Positions 17,597 to 26,151 of a stretch of DNA of 64,000 bases are shown here, one piece after another; position 1 is the stretch's first letter, and every line of letters begins with the position of its first letter. The DNA is from Amniculibacterium aquaticum. Its GTDB lineage: Bacteria > Bacteroidota > Bacteroidia > Flavobacteriales > Weeksellaceae. The position numbers and the translations under genes were made by a program. The stretch spans positions 239,952-303,951 of the forward strand of contig NZ_REFA01000001.1 of NCBI RefSeq assembly GCF_003852705.1, given 5' to 3'. Under the pieces are notes generated by a model. It was not told the origin of the DNA. It searched no databases and was given only the letters and a program-made list of their open reading frames with translations.

Positions 17597-17833
17597 ATGA
17601 AAAAATCATTGTTCGTAGCTGCTATCGCTGCAATCTCTCTAGTAGCATGTAAAAAAACTGAAGCTGAAACTACTGAAGCTACAACTGACTCTACAGCTGT
17701 AACTACTGATTCTGCTGCTGCTCCAGCTGTTGATTCTGCTGCTGCTCCTGCAACTGACTCTGCTGCTGCTCCTGCAACTGAAGCTGCTGCTCCTGCTGCT
17801 GAAGCTCCAAAAACTGAAGAAGCTGCAAAATAA
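17597..17833 (+). CDS. Small Ala/Thr/Pro-rich repeat lipoprotein
   Basis: 78 residues. The signal MKKSLFVAAIAAISLVAC ends in the lipobox LVAC. The mature part consists almost wholly of short repeats (TDSAAAPA, VDSAAAPA, TDSAAAPA, TEAAAPA) and ends with charged KTEEAAK. It would be an extended, unstructured surface or periplasmic lipoprotein. Repeated serines and threonines next to alanine could suit Bacteroidota O-glycosylation (D-S/T-A type); DSA occurs three times. Its strong terminator suggests a short monocistronic mRNA. The function is unknown. An opposite-strand frame over the same bases is only a shadow of the repeat. Confidence 0.85.
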   Translation: MKKSLFVAAIAAISLVACKKTEAETTEATTDSTAVTTDSAAAPAVDSAAAPATDSAAAPATEAAAPAAEAPKTEEAAK

Positions 17834-17855
17834 TTAGCACTACGCAATTAAGATT

Positions 17856-17886
17856 AACCGTCTCGAACATCGAGACGGTTTTTTTT
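17856..17886 (+). terminator. Strong terminator between the small lipoprotein and trmH-like gene
   Basis: Perfect ten-base stem AACCGTCTCG / CGAGACGGTT with a 5-base loop and an uninterrupted T run. It overlaps the stop codon of the convergent RNA methyltransferase gene. Confidence 0.9.
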
Positions 17887-18667
17887 ATGCCTTTTTTTGT
17901 CTTAAAATTTCATAGCAACTGATGGCAACTGCATTACTCAGATTTAGAGAATCTATGGTGCCAGCCATTGGTATTAATATGTTTTCTGACCGATCCAGCC
18001 AATAATCACTTATGCCAGAGTGTTCTGTACCAAATATAATGGCTGTGCTCTTTTTGAAATTTACTTCATAAATATCCTTTGCACACTCACTCATAAAGGT
18101 AGAATAGGTTTTTATATTATTTTTCTCTAAGAAAGCTGCCGTTTCTTCATTTGTTGATGTAAAAACATTCATTCCGAACAGGCATCCAACACTGGATCTT
18201 ATGACATTGGGGTTGTAAAGATCGGTTTTTGGGTCTGTAATGATGAGTGCATCTATCCCAAAAGCTTCGCAACTTCTAAGGATGGCCCCAAGATTGCCCG
18301 GCTTTTCTATACCTTCAACAATAACGATTGAAGTGTTTTCATTGGGGGTAAAATTCATTAAAGCGTTCTCCGGTACTTTGTAGATTCCGATAATCCCTTC
18401 TGAACTTCCACGATACGCTATTTTTTGATAAACTTTTTCACTGATCAAATGGATTTTTCCTTGCGGGAGTTCTTCTTTGAAAATAGCTTCACATATATAC
18501 GATTCAACATGTTCAAAATTGAATTTTTTAGCTCTGTTGTTCTCTTGTTTTCCTTCCACAATCACCAATCCGGCTTTTTTTCTAAAGCGATTATCGTCGT
18601 TCAGACGGGCCAGGTATTTTATTTTTTCGTTTTGTAAACTTTCTATCATGGCATTAATTTTCTTCAA
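17885..18667 (-). CDS. TrmH/SpoU-family RNA 2'-O-methyltransferase
   Basis: Up to 260 residues. The C-terminal SPOUT domain has all three motifs: VEGIEKPGNLGAILR, IIFGTEHSGIS and IPMAGTIDSLNLSNA, which form the SAM-binding knot. The N-terminal EKIKYLARLNDDNRFR is the substrate-binding part seen in 23S rRNA and tRNA enzymes. The ATG at 18667 overlaps the end of rmuC by 14 bases; an internal ATG at 18649 just before IESLQNEKIK is an equally likely start. The exact target nucleotide cannot be read from the sequence. It is the last gene of the radA-rmuC-trmH run. Confidence 0.9.
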   Translation of the reverse strand: MKKINAMIESLQNEKIKYLARLNDDNRFRKKAGLVIVEGKQENNRAKKFNFEHVESYICEAIFKEELPQGKIHLISEKVYQKIAYRGSSEGIIGIYKVPENALMNFTPNENTSIVIVEGIEKPGNLGAILRSCEAFGIDALIITDPKTDLYNPNVIRSSVGCLFGMNVFTSTNEETAAFLEKNNIKTYSTFMSECAKDIYEVNFKKSTAIIFGTEHSGISDYWLDRSENILIPMAGTIDSLNLSNAVAISCYEILRQKKA

Positions 18668-20129
18668 TCATATTATCTTCGATATTCGATCTTTTTAGCA
18701 ATCCTTCGGGCAAAGATTTTTTAGCTTTTGCACCCATTAATTTTAGTTTCTGTGTGCTTTTCACCAAATTGCCTTTTCCACTTACCAATTTATTCATAGC
18801 GGCTTCATAGTCTATTTTGGCATCGTCCATTTTTTTACCCAATTTGATAAGGTCAACTACAAAACCTTCAAACTTATCGTATAGCGCTCCTGCTTGTCTT
18901 GCAATTTCTATGGCATTGTCTTGTTGTTTTTGGTTGGTCCACATGCTGTCAATGGTTTTTAATGTTGCCAATAAAGTAGATGGCGTTACAATCACAATAT
19001 TCTTAGCAAATGCTTTGTTATAAAGGTCTGTATCTTCGTTTAGGGCCAATGCGAAAGCGGGTTCTATCGGGACAAACATAAGCACGAAATCCGGGCTTTC
19101 TATATGATAAAGCTGTTGGTAGTTTTTTGCGCTTAACTGTTCTGTATGCCTTTTTATGGAATTGAGATGTTCTTGTAGGTGGGTGCTTTTCTGGATCTCA
19201 TCTTCTTCATTTATATATTTTTCATACGCATTTAATGAAACTTTAGAGTCGATGATCATTTTTTTTCCATCCGGCAAATGGATGATGACATCGGGTTGCA
19301 ATCGACCTTCGTCTGTGGTGTGACTTTTTTGTATTTCGTATTCTCTGTCTTTTTCCAAACCGGATTTTACCAAAACATTTTCCAAAATTAGCTCGCCCCA
19401 ATTTCCTTGTATTTTGTTGTCGCCTTTTAGTGCTTTGGTCAGGTTTACAGCTTCTTTGCTCATTTGTTGGTTCAGTTCTTTCAGCCCAACAATTTGCTGT
19501 CTAAGGGCTGCATGGTAGTCAATGCTTTCCTTGTGGGTGTTTTCTACTTTTTTTTCGAAATCCGAAATTTTTTCTTGCAAAGGTGTTAAAAGCGTTTTTA
19601 TGTTTTGCTCGTTTTGTTGGGTAAATTTCTCCGTTTTTTCTTCTAAAATTTTATTGGCCAAATTCTGAAATTCATTCTTAGCCATTTCCTGCAATTTGAT
19701 GATTTCTTCTTTCTGGTTGTCCAATTGGGTTTGCAAATGTTTGTTTTTTGCAAGGATGTCGGATTTTATGGCAATGGATTCATTTTTTTCCAAAGTCATT
19801 TCCTCAATGGATTTGTTTTTCTCAACCAGGTCGTACTTTAGAGTTGCAATTTGTTCAGTCAGAAATTTTTTCTCAGCAAGGAATGTTTTGTTTTCAAGTT
19901 GAATTTCATTCAGGATATTCTGTGTGTCCAGAAAGAGGTCTTTTTCATTGTTGAATTTTTCTTCGTCTTCTTTCTTTTTTTGAACCAAATGGTCGAAATC
20001 CGATTTGGTTTTGACCCAGTTCATGTTCAATTCGTCATGGTCTTTTTTAGAAACCGATCCCGCTTTCAAAGTGAAATAGCATGCCACAGCTCCAACGATT
20101 AAACCAACAATTAAATAAATGATTTCCAT
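18654..20129 (-). CDS. rmuC: DNA recombination protein RmuC
   Basis: 491 residues. One N-terminal transmembrane helix (residues 3-22) is followed by a long coiled coil (~30-215). The RmuC domain then begins ALKGDNKIQGNWGELILENVL and contains PDVIIHLPDGKKMIIDSK, the PD-(D/E)xK-like nuclease motif. RmuC limits inversions and rearrangements at short inverted repeats. It lies 6 bases after radA, consistent with a shared DNA-maintenance operon. Confidence 0.93.
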   Translation of the reverse strand: MEIIYLIVGLIVGAVACYFTLKAGSVSKKDHDELNMNWVKTKSDFDHLVQKKKEDEEKFNNEKDLFLDTQNILNEIQLENKTFLAEKKFLTEQIATLKYDLVEKNKSIEEMTLEKNESIAIKSDILAKNKHLQTQLDNQKEEIIKLQEMAKNEFQNLANKILEEKTEKFTQQNEQNIKTLLTPLQEKISDFEKKVENTHKESIDYHAALRQQIVGLKELNQQMSKEAVNLTKALKGDNKIQGNWGELILENVLVKSGLEKDREYEIQKSHTTDEGRLQPDVIIHLPDGKKMIIDSKVSLNAYEKYINEEDEIQKSTHLQEHLNSIKRHTEQLSAKNYQQLYHIESPDFVLMFVPIEPAFALALNEDTDLYNKAFAKNIVIVTPSTLLATLKTIDSMWTNQKQQDNAIEIARQAGALYDKFEGFVVDLIKLGKKMDDAKIDYEAAMNKLVSGKGNLVKSTQKLKLMGAKAKKSLPEGLLKRSNIEDNMIEEN

Positions 20130-20135
20130 TTTTTT

Positions 20136-21485
20136 TTACATTATTTTTTCGTGAAAATCTTCAATTTTATTTACATTTTCTATGATGATACCAAATTTTT
20201 TCTTGGACAACTTGTTCAGTCCGGAGATGAAGATTTTTTCGTAGCCCAATTTTTCGGCTTCGGTAATTCGATGTTCTATTTGAGGTACAGGTCTAATTTC
20301 TCCGCTCAGTCCAATTTCTCCTGCAAAACAATATTTTTCCGAAAGGGCAATGTCTTCGTTACTGGAAAGTATGGAGGCAACAACGGCAAGATCCAAAGCC
20401 GGATCGTCGGTTTTTATACCGCCGGTAATGTTCAGGAAAACATCTTTGGTACCCAGTTGGAAGCCGGCTCTTTTTTCCAAAACCGCCAAGAGCATGTTGA
20501 GTCTTTTGGCATCAAATCCGGTGCAGCTCCTCTGAGGTGTGCCATAAACGGCCGAACTCACCAAAGCTTGTATCTCCAGCAACATCGGTCGGTTGCCTTC
20601 TAAAGTTACGGCTACTGCGTTTCCAGAAAGTTCTTCGGATTTTTTGGTGATGAGCAATTCCGAAGGGTTTTTTATTTCTTTTAATCCTTGGGTGATCATT
20701 TCGTAAATCCCAATTTCGCTGGTCGAACCGAATCTATTTTTGTTGGCCCTCAACAATCGGAAAAGGTGGTTTCTGTCGCCATCAAAATTAAGGACCACAT
20801 CCACCATGTGTTCCAAAACTTTGGGACCTGCAATTTGTCCATCTTTGGTGATGTGGCCGACTAAAATGACGGGTATGTTGTTTTCTTTGGCAAATTTAAT
20901 CAGTTCCGAAGAGCATTCTCTGATCTGTGAAACCGTTCCGGGCGAACTCTCTAAAAGTTGAGATTGCAAGGTTTGTATAGAGTCCACAATCATCAGGTCA
21001 GGAGCGAGTTGTTTGGCTTCTTTTAGGATTTTTTCCATAGAAGTTTCTGTATACAGAAAGCATTCTGGATTTTGGATGTCGGTAATTCTGTCGGCACGCA
21101 TTTTTATTTGCGAAGCCGATTCTTCGCCCGATACATAAAGGATTTTTTTCTTCATTTTCAGGGCGAGTTGCAGCAGAAGTGTCGATTTTCCGATGCCGGG
21201 TTCGCCGCCGATCAGGGTAACGGATCCCAGAACAATGCCACCGCCCAAGACACGGTTCAGCTCTTCGCTAACGGTTTTTAGTCGTTGCTCGGTGCCGGTT
21301 TCTACCTCCGTGATGTTCACTATTTTTTGTTTGCCACTGCCGATGATGTCGTATTGCGAGGTTTTTTTCTCGACAATTTCTTCGGTTAGGGTGTTCCATT
21401 CGCCGCAGCTTTTGCATTGCCCAAGCCATTGTGGGAACTGTGTGCCACAATTGTTGCAGATGTATGCCGTTTTGAGTTTTGCCAT
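20136..21485 (-). CDS. radA: DNA repair protein RadA
   Basis: 449 residues from the ATG at 21485. The open frame extends 16 codons upstream, but the protein should begin MAKLKTAYICNNCG as in other RadA. The zinc finger is C-x2-C...C-x2-C (ICNNCG, CKSCGEW). Walker A is GEPGIGKSTL, and the RadA-specific KNRFG motif precedes GIYEM. The C-terminus is a Lon-protease-like domain without the serine-lysine pair being evident. RadA drives branch migration during recombination. A TAGATTTT-like box lies almost at the start codon, so the message may be nearly leaderless. Confidence 0.95.
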   Translation of the reverse strand: MAKLKTAYICNNCGTQFPQWLGQCKSCGEWNTLTEEIVEKKTSQYDIIGSGKQKIVNITEVETGTEQRLKTVSEELNRVLGGGIVLGSVTLIGGEPGIGKSTLLLQLALKMKKKILYVSGEESASQIKMRADRITDIQNPECFLYTETSMEKILKEAKQLAPDLMIVDSIQTLQSQLLESSPGTVSQIRECSSELIKFAKENNIPVILVGHITKDGQIAGPKVLEHMVDVVLNFDGDRNHLFRLLRANKNRFGSTSEIGIYEMITQGLKEIKNPSELLITKKSEELSGNAVAVTLEGNRPMLLEIQALVSSAVYGTPQRSCTGFDAKRLNMLLAVLEKRAGFQLGTKDVFLNITGGIKTDDPALDLAVVASILSSNEDIALSEKYCFAGEIGLSGEIRPVPQIEHRITEAEKLGYEKIFISGLNKLSKKKFGIIIENVNKIEDFHEKIM

Positions 21486-21651
21486 AGTGCAAAAATCTAA
21501 AAAATAAATGGAATATTGGTTATGTCTGAACATTGTATTTCTTTTCCTGAAATTAATTTTTGCCAGGATTTAATCATCAGGAAAGGATTGCTTGAATGAT
21601 TTGTCTTGGATAAATGTTTTAATGGAAAGTGTGCTTTTAGCTTGGCTTTTT

Positions 21652-21722
21652 TGCTCCGTAGGAGCGATCTGTTCATAGCGGGATGTTGTGAAATTTGGTA
21701 GAGCTCCGTAGGAGCGACCTGT
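21652..21722 (+). repeat. Two copies of a short palindromic intergenic repeat
   Basis: GCTCCGTAGGAGCGAYCTGTT occurs near 21652-21672 and again near 21702-21722, with one C/T difference. Each contains the palindrome GCTCCGTAGGAGC, able to form a small hairpin. I recall similar units scattered through genomes of Chryseobacterium and relatives. Edges are accurate to a base or two. Confidence 0.7.
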
Positions 21723-21758
21723 TAATTTTTTGTTGAAAGAATCTCTACTCGATTTTCT

Positions 21759-21840
21759 AGCCCAGATGGGAGCGGCATCCTTTTGCTAAGCCCGGAAAGT
21801 GGGAGGGAAGCAAAAGATACAGCGGACAGCTGGACGGGTC
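21759..21840 (+). ncRNA. Flavo-1-like structured intergenic element, copy A
   Basis: About 82 bases. AGCCCAG, GAGCGG and TCCTTTTGC on the 5' side, then GCAAAAGA and AGCGGA on the 3' side. CTTTTGC pairs perfectly with GCAAAAG around a 23-base loop that itself holds a small CCC/GGG hairpin. The same blocks in the same order recur on the minus strand at 56569-56649. The shape and flavobacterial distribution recall the Flavo-1 RNA motif; that name comes from memory and was not checked. The strand given is the one on which the shared blocks read in this order. Confidence 0.5.
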
Positions 21841-21877
21841 TTGATGTGAAGGATAAAGGGTGACGCTCCTAAAAAAA

Positions 21878-24800
21878 TTAGAAACTTGCCTTCACCTGCA
21901 TGCTGCCGATGTGTATGGTTCTGTCACCGGAATTTCGTCCCTCATAATTGACATTCAGGATGATGAAGGAGTTGATGTTTTGTTGCAAAAATACGGACCA
22001 GACTTGATTTTTGCCGGGCTTGAGTCCATCGAGCATTTGGTTGCCGACCAAAGAATAATTGTTGCCGGTAAAATCGTTGTTGATGAAAGAAAAACTGCCA
22101 CGGATGGAGGTTTTTTTTCTTTCCCATTGCACCGCTCCGGTCAGATCCAGGGCTTTTAACCGTTCCGTGCCGTCTTGTCTTTTTTTGTCTCGGAACGCTG
22201 TGGAAAGCTCTGCCTGTATGGTTTCTGTAAATTTATAAGTCGCTTTTGGTTTGGTCTCGATGTTGAAAAGTTGAAAATTTCTGGTGTCGAACATTTGTGA
22301 AGCATTGTTGATGTTTTGAGCAGAATTTTCCCAATCGATTCTGAAAATTTTACTGAACCAATAACCTACGGTTAGGAAATGCGCATTCTGATCCCTTTCT
22401 TCGTTGCTGAAGTTGGCGTTGATGAGGTTTTTGTTGTTCAGCCAACGATATGATCCGTTCCAGCCGGACTTTTCTGTAGGGTTGAATTGAGCTGCTGCCA
22501 AGAGGTTTTGATTTTTAAGAATCTGCGTTTCATTTTTCTCAAACGGGTTGATGACCACCGCTTTGTCGTTTTTGAAATATGAATTGTGGGTGTTGAGTGA
22601 GAGGTTGATGTTCCATCTTTTTAGAAATGCATTTTCGGAACTGAAAACCACCGATGGGTTGACAAACAATGCCAAGGTGAGCTTGTTTTTGTTGGACGGA
22701 ATGTAGCGTACCGAATTGGTGTATATGCGTATGTATTGGGCAAGGTCGGCATATTCTGCCACTTCGAACTCGTCCAATTGTTGTATGCCGTCGCCGTTGT
22801 AATCGGTCCATTTGTAGATGCCTTTTCCGTCGGTAACCTTTATGTACTGAAATTCTCTTTGGGCTTCTTGTCCGTTTCCGAGCTCATAAAAAGCCTGAAG
22901 ACGCATCCCATTTTGGAAAAGTTGTTGGTTGTAAGCAATATTCCCGATGATAAAATCGGCATTTTGATGGCTGTCTGTACTTTGGTTTTTATAGTAAAAC
23001 TTTCGATAATGCACCAGAGCGTTCAGCGTGGTTTTTTCGGTTTTTATGATTTGGCTTTCAGCCATCATGCCCAAAATATTGTTCATCTTTACCAATCGGT
23101 TGTCTTGTATGGAGTCGTTGGTACGGAAATATATTTTGGTGAGGAGTTTTGTCCTTACCGAATCGCCAATTTTTTTCTGTGCAAAAACTTCCTTCCAACT
23201 GAAGCTGGTCACATCTTTTAGCCCCGTGTCGTTGTAGTTTTTCAGGTTGTGTTCCATGGCTGCGCCTACTGCCCAACTTCCTTTCTTACCGAACCATTCT
23301 CCAAGGATGTTTCCTTTTATGAAATTGGTATTTTGGAAGGTGGCATCGGTTTTCAGGTAGGACAAATAGGCTTTTGTGGCGATTTTGTTTTTTTTCCAAC
23401 CCAAATCGATTTCATTTTTAATGCCTTTGTAGGAGTCTTTTTCGTCCAAATAATTAAAACGATAATTCAGGTGGCTGATCTTTTTCCAATCGTTCAGGAA
23501 GCTGAAGGAAAGTCTATTTTGAGTTTTCTGGCTGAACTCTTGTAAGAGGTTGAAATCTCTTGCAAATTCGACATCGTTGATCCTGTCCAAGACATGGAAT
23601 CTGGAAGAAATGTGTTGGAATTCAAGCCCTGGAGTTCCTGTCCAATTGTTTTTGGTAAATGTTTTGTACGCAAAAAATCGTGTGGCAAATCCTATATTTT
23701 CTGATGAATCTTTGGATGAAAACAAATTGGGATCGTAATTGCTCAACGAAAGATCGCCACCTATTTTTCCATTTTCCAAAAGATATTCGGCTTGTGTAGA
23801 GAAAACTTGGGATTGCTGTGGCGCAGGAAGTTTCCTTACGGCTTTGTAATCGCCGTTGTTGTTGCCAACAAATTCGAAAATTCTTCCGTTGTTTACCGTT
23901 TGTTTTAGACTGTAATCGCCCAAATTTTTTCCAAAATAGGTGAATGCTACCTGATACAAGGTTGCATTGGCATTGGTAGAATATTGGTAATAATTCCCGT
24001 TGGGATTGGTAATTTGTTCGTACAAAACCTTATTCACATCGTATTCGGTAACCACTCCGGATGGTGCGTACATCAGTTCGGGATCGTTTCCGGCTAAGCT
24101 CAGGATTTTTTCATCTTCCTTGCTCAGGTTCAGGGCGAGAGGTGCATTTTTGTTATCGTTTTCCAAAAACCAATTTATCCCTACTTTTAGTCGTTCTCTT
24201 TCGTGTTTTAGACTTCCGGTTATCAGGTATCTGGAGTAATTTCTATTGGTGTAATTGTAAGAAATGGTGATGAAATTCTGTTTCAGAATGGGTCTGAAAC
24301 TGGTAAAAGTAACTTCGCCTGTATTGTAATTGATGGTGTAATCGAGGTTTTCACCTCTTTTCATTAAAATTCCGTCGATAAAAACCTGTTCGGATCCGGA
24401 AATAACGGTGATGAATTGTTCTCCATTTTTCCCGGTCAATCGGTAAGGTCCCTGGTTGCCCTCGATGCCTTGAAATCGTAAACGATGAAATTCGCTTCGG
24501 GCAATACCTCCGGAAACATCGATGAAGGTTTTGTTTTTCTCACCAAATTGGGAGAGGAGTTGCAATCCCATGCTTCGTCTTTGGTAACGGCCAAAGTAGG
24601 TTTTGTCGTCCAAAATATCCAAATGTCCAGCGCGGATAATCGTATGGTTTTTAATTCCCAATTGCACAAAAATTTTATCAAATTCTTCCAGCGATTGGGT
24701 GTATCCATCGGCTTGTATCGGGAGGTTGTGATCGGAAATGGAGGCCAAAACAGAAATGTCTGGAGAAAGTTTTCCGGAAATCTGAAGATCCATGGAGCTT

Positions 24801-25120
24801 TGTACGGACGAACCTTGGTTGTTGCCAAAAGTCATCCCACGGATGATGGATCCTTTGGAGTTGAGCCCACCAAGAAATTGTTGTCGGTTGGGTTTTACCA
24901 AAACTTCTTCATCCACCACAATTTTATTTTTATGCTTGATGAAATCCAAAGTATCTCTTGTGAAATAGTCTTTTTGCAATTTGGCTGAAAGGATGGAATC
25001 CTTTTTTAAAGAGTCTTTTTTTAGATTTGGGTTTTGCCAAGAAAAAGTTTGAGCATAACCATAATGGAATACTGTTAGAAGAAAAGCAAGGATAAAAAGG
25101 TTTTGTTTCAAACTGCTCAA
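21878..25120 (-). CDS. Very large secreted outer-membrane beta-barrel protein
   Basis: 1080 residues. A signal peptide (residues 1-23, ending GYAQ) is followed by a region with SSVQSSMDLQISGKLSPDI and YTQSLEEFDKIFVQLG, then alternating aromatic and polar strands for the rest of the chain, ending in the QVKASF pattern (terminal Phe) typical of BAM-inserted barrels. A DYNGDGIQQLDEFE stretch at about residue 775 resembles an EF-hand/dockerin calcium loop and may sit in an extracellular loop. Families like this are widespread in Bacteroidota but I know no function. It is monocistronic and its 3' end abuts the structured repeat. Confidence 0.8.
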   Translation of the reverse strand: MSSLKQNLFILAFLLTVFHYGYAQTFSWQNPNLKKDSLKKDSILSAKLQKDYFTRDTLDFIKHKNKIVVDEEVLVKPNRQQFLGGLNSKGSIIRGMTFGNNQGSSVQSSMDLQISGKLSPDISVLASISDHNLPIQADGYTQSLEEFDKIFVQLGIKNHTIIRAGHLDILDDKTYFGRYQRRSMGLQLLSQFGEKNKTFIDVSGGIARSEFHRLRFQGIEGNQGPYRLTGKNGEQFITVISGSEQVFIDGILMKRGENLDYTINYNTGEVTFTSFRPILKQNFITISYNYTNRNYSRYLITGSLKHERERLKVGINWFLENDNKNAPLALNLSKEDEKILSLAGNDPELMYAPSGVVTEYDVNKVLYEQITNPNGNYYQYSTNANATLYQVAFTYFGKNLGDYSLKQTVNNGRIFEFVGNNNGDYKAVRKLPAPQQSQVFSTQAEYLLENGKIGGDLSLSNYDPNLFSSKDSSENIGFATRFFAYKTFTKNNWTGTPGLEFQHISSRFHVLDRINDVEFARDFNLLQEFSQKTQNRLSFSFLNDWKKISHLNYRFNYLDEKDSYKGIKNEIDLGWKKNKIATKAYLSYLKTDATFQNTNFIKGNILGEWFGKKGSWAVGAAMEHNLKNYNDTGLKDVTSFSWKEVFAQKKIGDSVRTKLLTKIYFRTNDSIQDNRLVKMNNILGMMAESQIIKTEKTTLNALVHYRKFYYKNQSTDSHQNADFIIGNIAYNQQLFQNGMRLQAFYELGNGQEAQREFQYIKVTDGKGIYKWTDYNGDGIQQLDEFEVAEYADLAQYIRIYTNSVRYIPSNKNKLTLALFVNPSVVFSSENAFLKRWNINLSLNTHNSYFKNDKAVVINPFEKNETQILKNQNLLAAAQFNPTEKSGWNGSYRWLNNKNLINANFSNEERDQNAHFLTVGYWFSKIFRIDWENSAQNINNASQMFDTRNFQLFNIETKPKATYKFTETIQAELSTAFRDKKRQDGTERLKALDLTGAVQWERKKTSIRGSFSFINNDFTGNNYSLVGNQMLDGLKPGKNQVWSVFLQQNINSFIILNVNYEGRNSGDRTIHIGSMQVKASF

Positions 25121-25196
25121 GGCTTTGGTGGTAAAATTAAGAATTTTTCAGACTGTGCTAAGTGGTTAGTTAACAATTATTTAATACTTAAATTTT

Positions 25197-25225
25197 TTGG
25201 CATGTTGGATTATTGTTTAATTTTG
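25197..25225 (+). promoter_or_regulatory. Promoter of the T9SS cargo gene
   Basis: TTG (25197-25199), 18 bases, TAATTTTG (25218-25225), an excellent consensus match, 29 bases before the ATG at 25254. Confidence 0.7.
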
Positions 25226-25253
25226 TAATATTAATTAATTAAACTTAGAAATT

Positions 25254-26039
25254 ATGAAAAAATTGTATTCTTTATTTGCAGTGGTGGCTTTAGCGGTTTC
25301 TGCGAATGCACAGACCAATTTAATTCCGAATCCAGGGTTTGAAAATTGGAATGCTGGTGCACCAGACGGATGGTATGTAACAGGATCTACGGTGGCTCAA
25401 TCTACAACTACCGTACATGGAGGTGCATCTTCTCTGGCATATACAGCGCCTGCGACAGGAAATAAAACTATTAGCCCGGCAGTTGATACTCCTGTAACAC
25501 AAGGGGTTACTTATGTTTTTACTGGGTGGTATTTAGATAACTCTACAACTGCAAAATTCAGATATTGGAACCAATTTAGAACTGCGAGTGCTGATACTGG
25601 TGGTAATGATATGCAGATGGCAACTTATTCTACAGATGCTCCAGGTTGGGTACAGTTTTATGCTGAGGCGATGCCTAATGTTAATGCTACCGTTGCAAGA
25701 CCAGGGTTAAGAATTTATCCTGAAAGTAATAATAATGGTGGAGGAGTAATTTATTTTGATGATATTTCTTTCTATGATAAATCTACACTTTCTGTAATGG
25801 ATATCAAGCAATTTGATAAAGTGGTTAAGATGAATACTATTGTTGAAAATGAACTTAAATTGCAATTGCCTTCAAGATCGACTGTTAATGTTTACTCGGT
25901 TGATGGTAAATTGGTTTCATCAAATAGAGTTAATGATGGTGAATCGGTTCAGTTATCTCATTTAGCAAAAGGAAATTATGTTGTAACAGTTCAAGATAAT
26001 TTTCAAAATAAAGTGAGCAGAAAAATCATCAAAAAATAA
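25254..26039 (+). CDS. Secreted carbohydrate-binding-like protein with type IX sorting domain
   Basis: 261 residues. The signal is MKKLYSLFAVVALAVSANA, and the mature part starts QTNLIPNPGFENW, an opening common in CBM4/CBM22-like jelly-roll modules. GVIYFDDISFYD at ~residue 163 is the closing strand of that fold. The last ~75 residues form a type A T9SS C-terminal domain (NVYSVDGKLVSS, LAKGNYVVTV, SRKIIKK), which directs export through the type IX system and is normally removed at the surface. No catalytic residues are seen, so a binding or adhesive role is likely. Confidence 0.88.
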   Translation: MKKLYSLFAVVALAVSANAQTNLIPNPGFENWNAGAPDGWYVTGSTVAQSTTTVHGGASSLAYTAPATGNKTISPAVDTPVTQGVTYVFTGWYLDNSTTAKFRYWNQFRTASADTGGNDMQMATYSTDAPGWVQFYAEAMPNVNATVARPGLRIYPESNNNGGGVIYFDDISFYDKSTLSVMDIKQFDKVVKMNTIVENELKLQLPSRSTVNVYSVDGKLVSSNRVNDGESVQLSHLAKGNYVVTVQDNFQNKVSRKIIKK

Positions 26040-26061
26040 TTTTTGATCTATATGATAAAAA

Positions 26062-26090
26062 AGTTGCATCTACGGGTGCAATTTTTTTTT
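26062..26090 (+). terminator. Probable terminator of the T9SS cargo gene
   Basis: Short stem TTGCA / TGCAA with an 8-base loop followed by nine Ts. Confidence 0.5.
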
Positions 26091-26098
26091 GTGGTAAT

Positions 26099-26133
26099 AA
26101 AAAATCCGACGAGGCATTTTTCGTCGGATTTTT
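26099..26133 (-). terminator. Terminator of ribBA, probably bidirectional
   Basis: AAAATCCGACGA / TCGTCGGATTTT palindrome with a 10-base loop, flanked by A and T runs, between convergent genes. Confidence 0.85.
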
Positions 26134-26151
26134 TATTGGTCAATTTTATTT

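Larger units (their letters stand above)
21486..21877. other. Gene-free stretch between radA and the large outer-membrane protein gene
   Basis: No ORF here is convincing. It holds the radA promoter area, two copies of a short palindromic repeat (near 21652 and 21702) and a structured element (about 21759-21840). It is the upstream side of radA and the 3' side of the large OMP gene, both on the minus strand. Confidence 0.7.

Noticed and set aside
17587..17847. 86-codon Ala-rich frame on the minus strand
   Set aside because: It is the reverse of the repeat in the small lipoprotein gene, with no signal or start context of its own.
22736..23221. 161-codon frame on the plus strand
   Set aside because: Shadow of the large outer-membrane protein gene, whose minus-strand frame has clear protein character.
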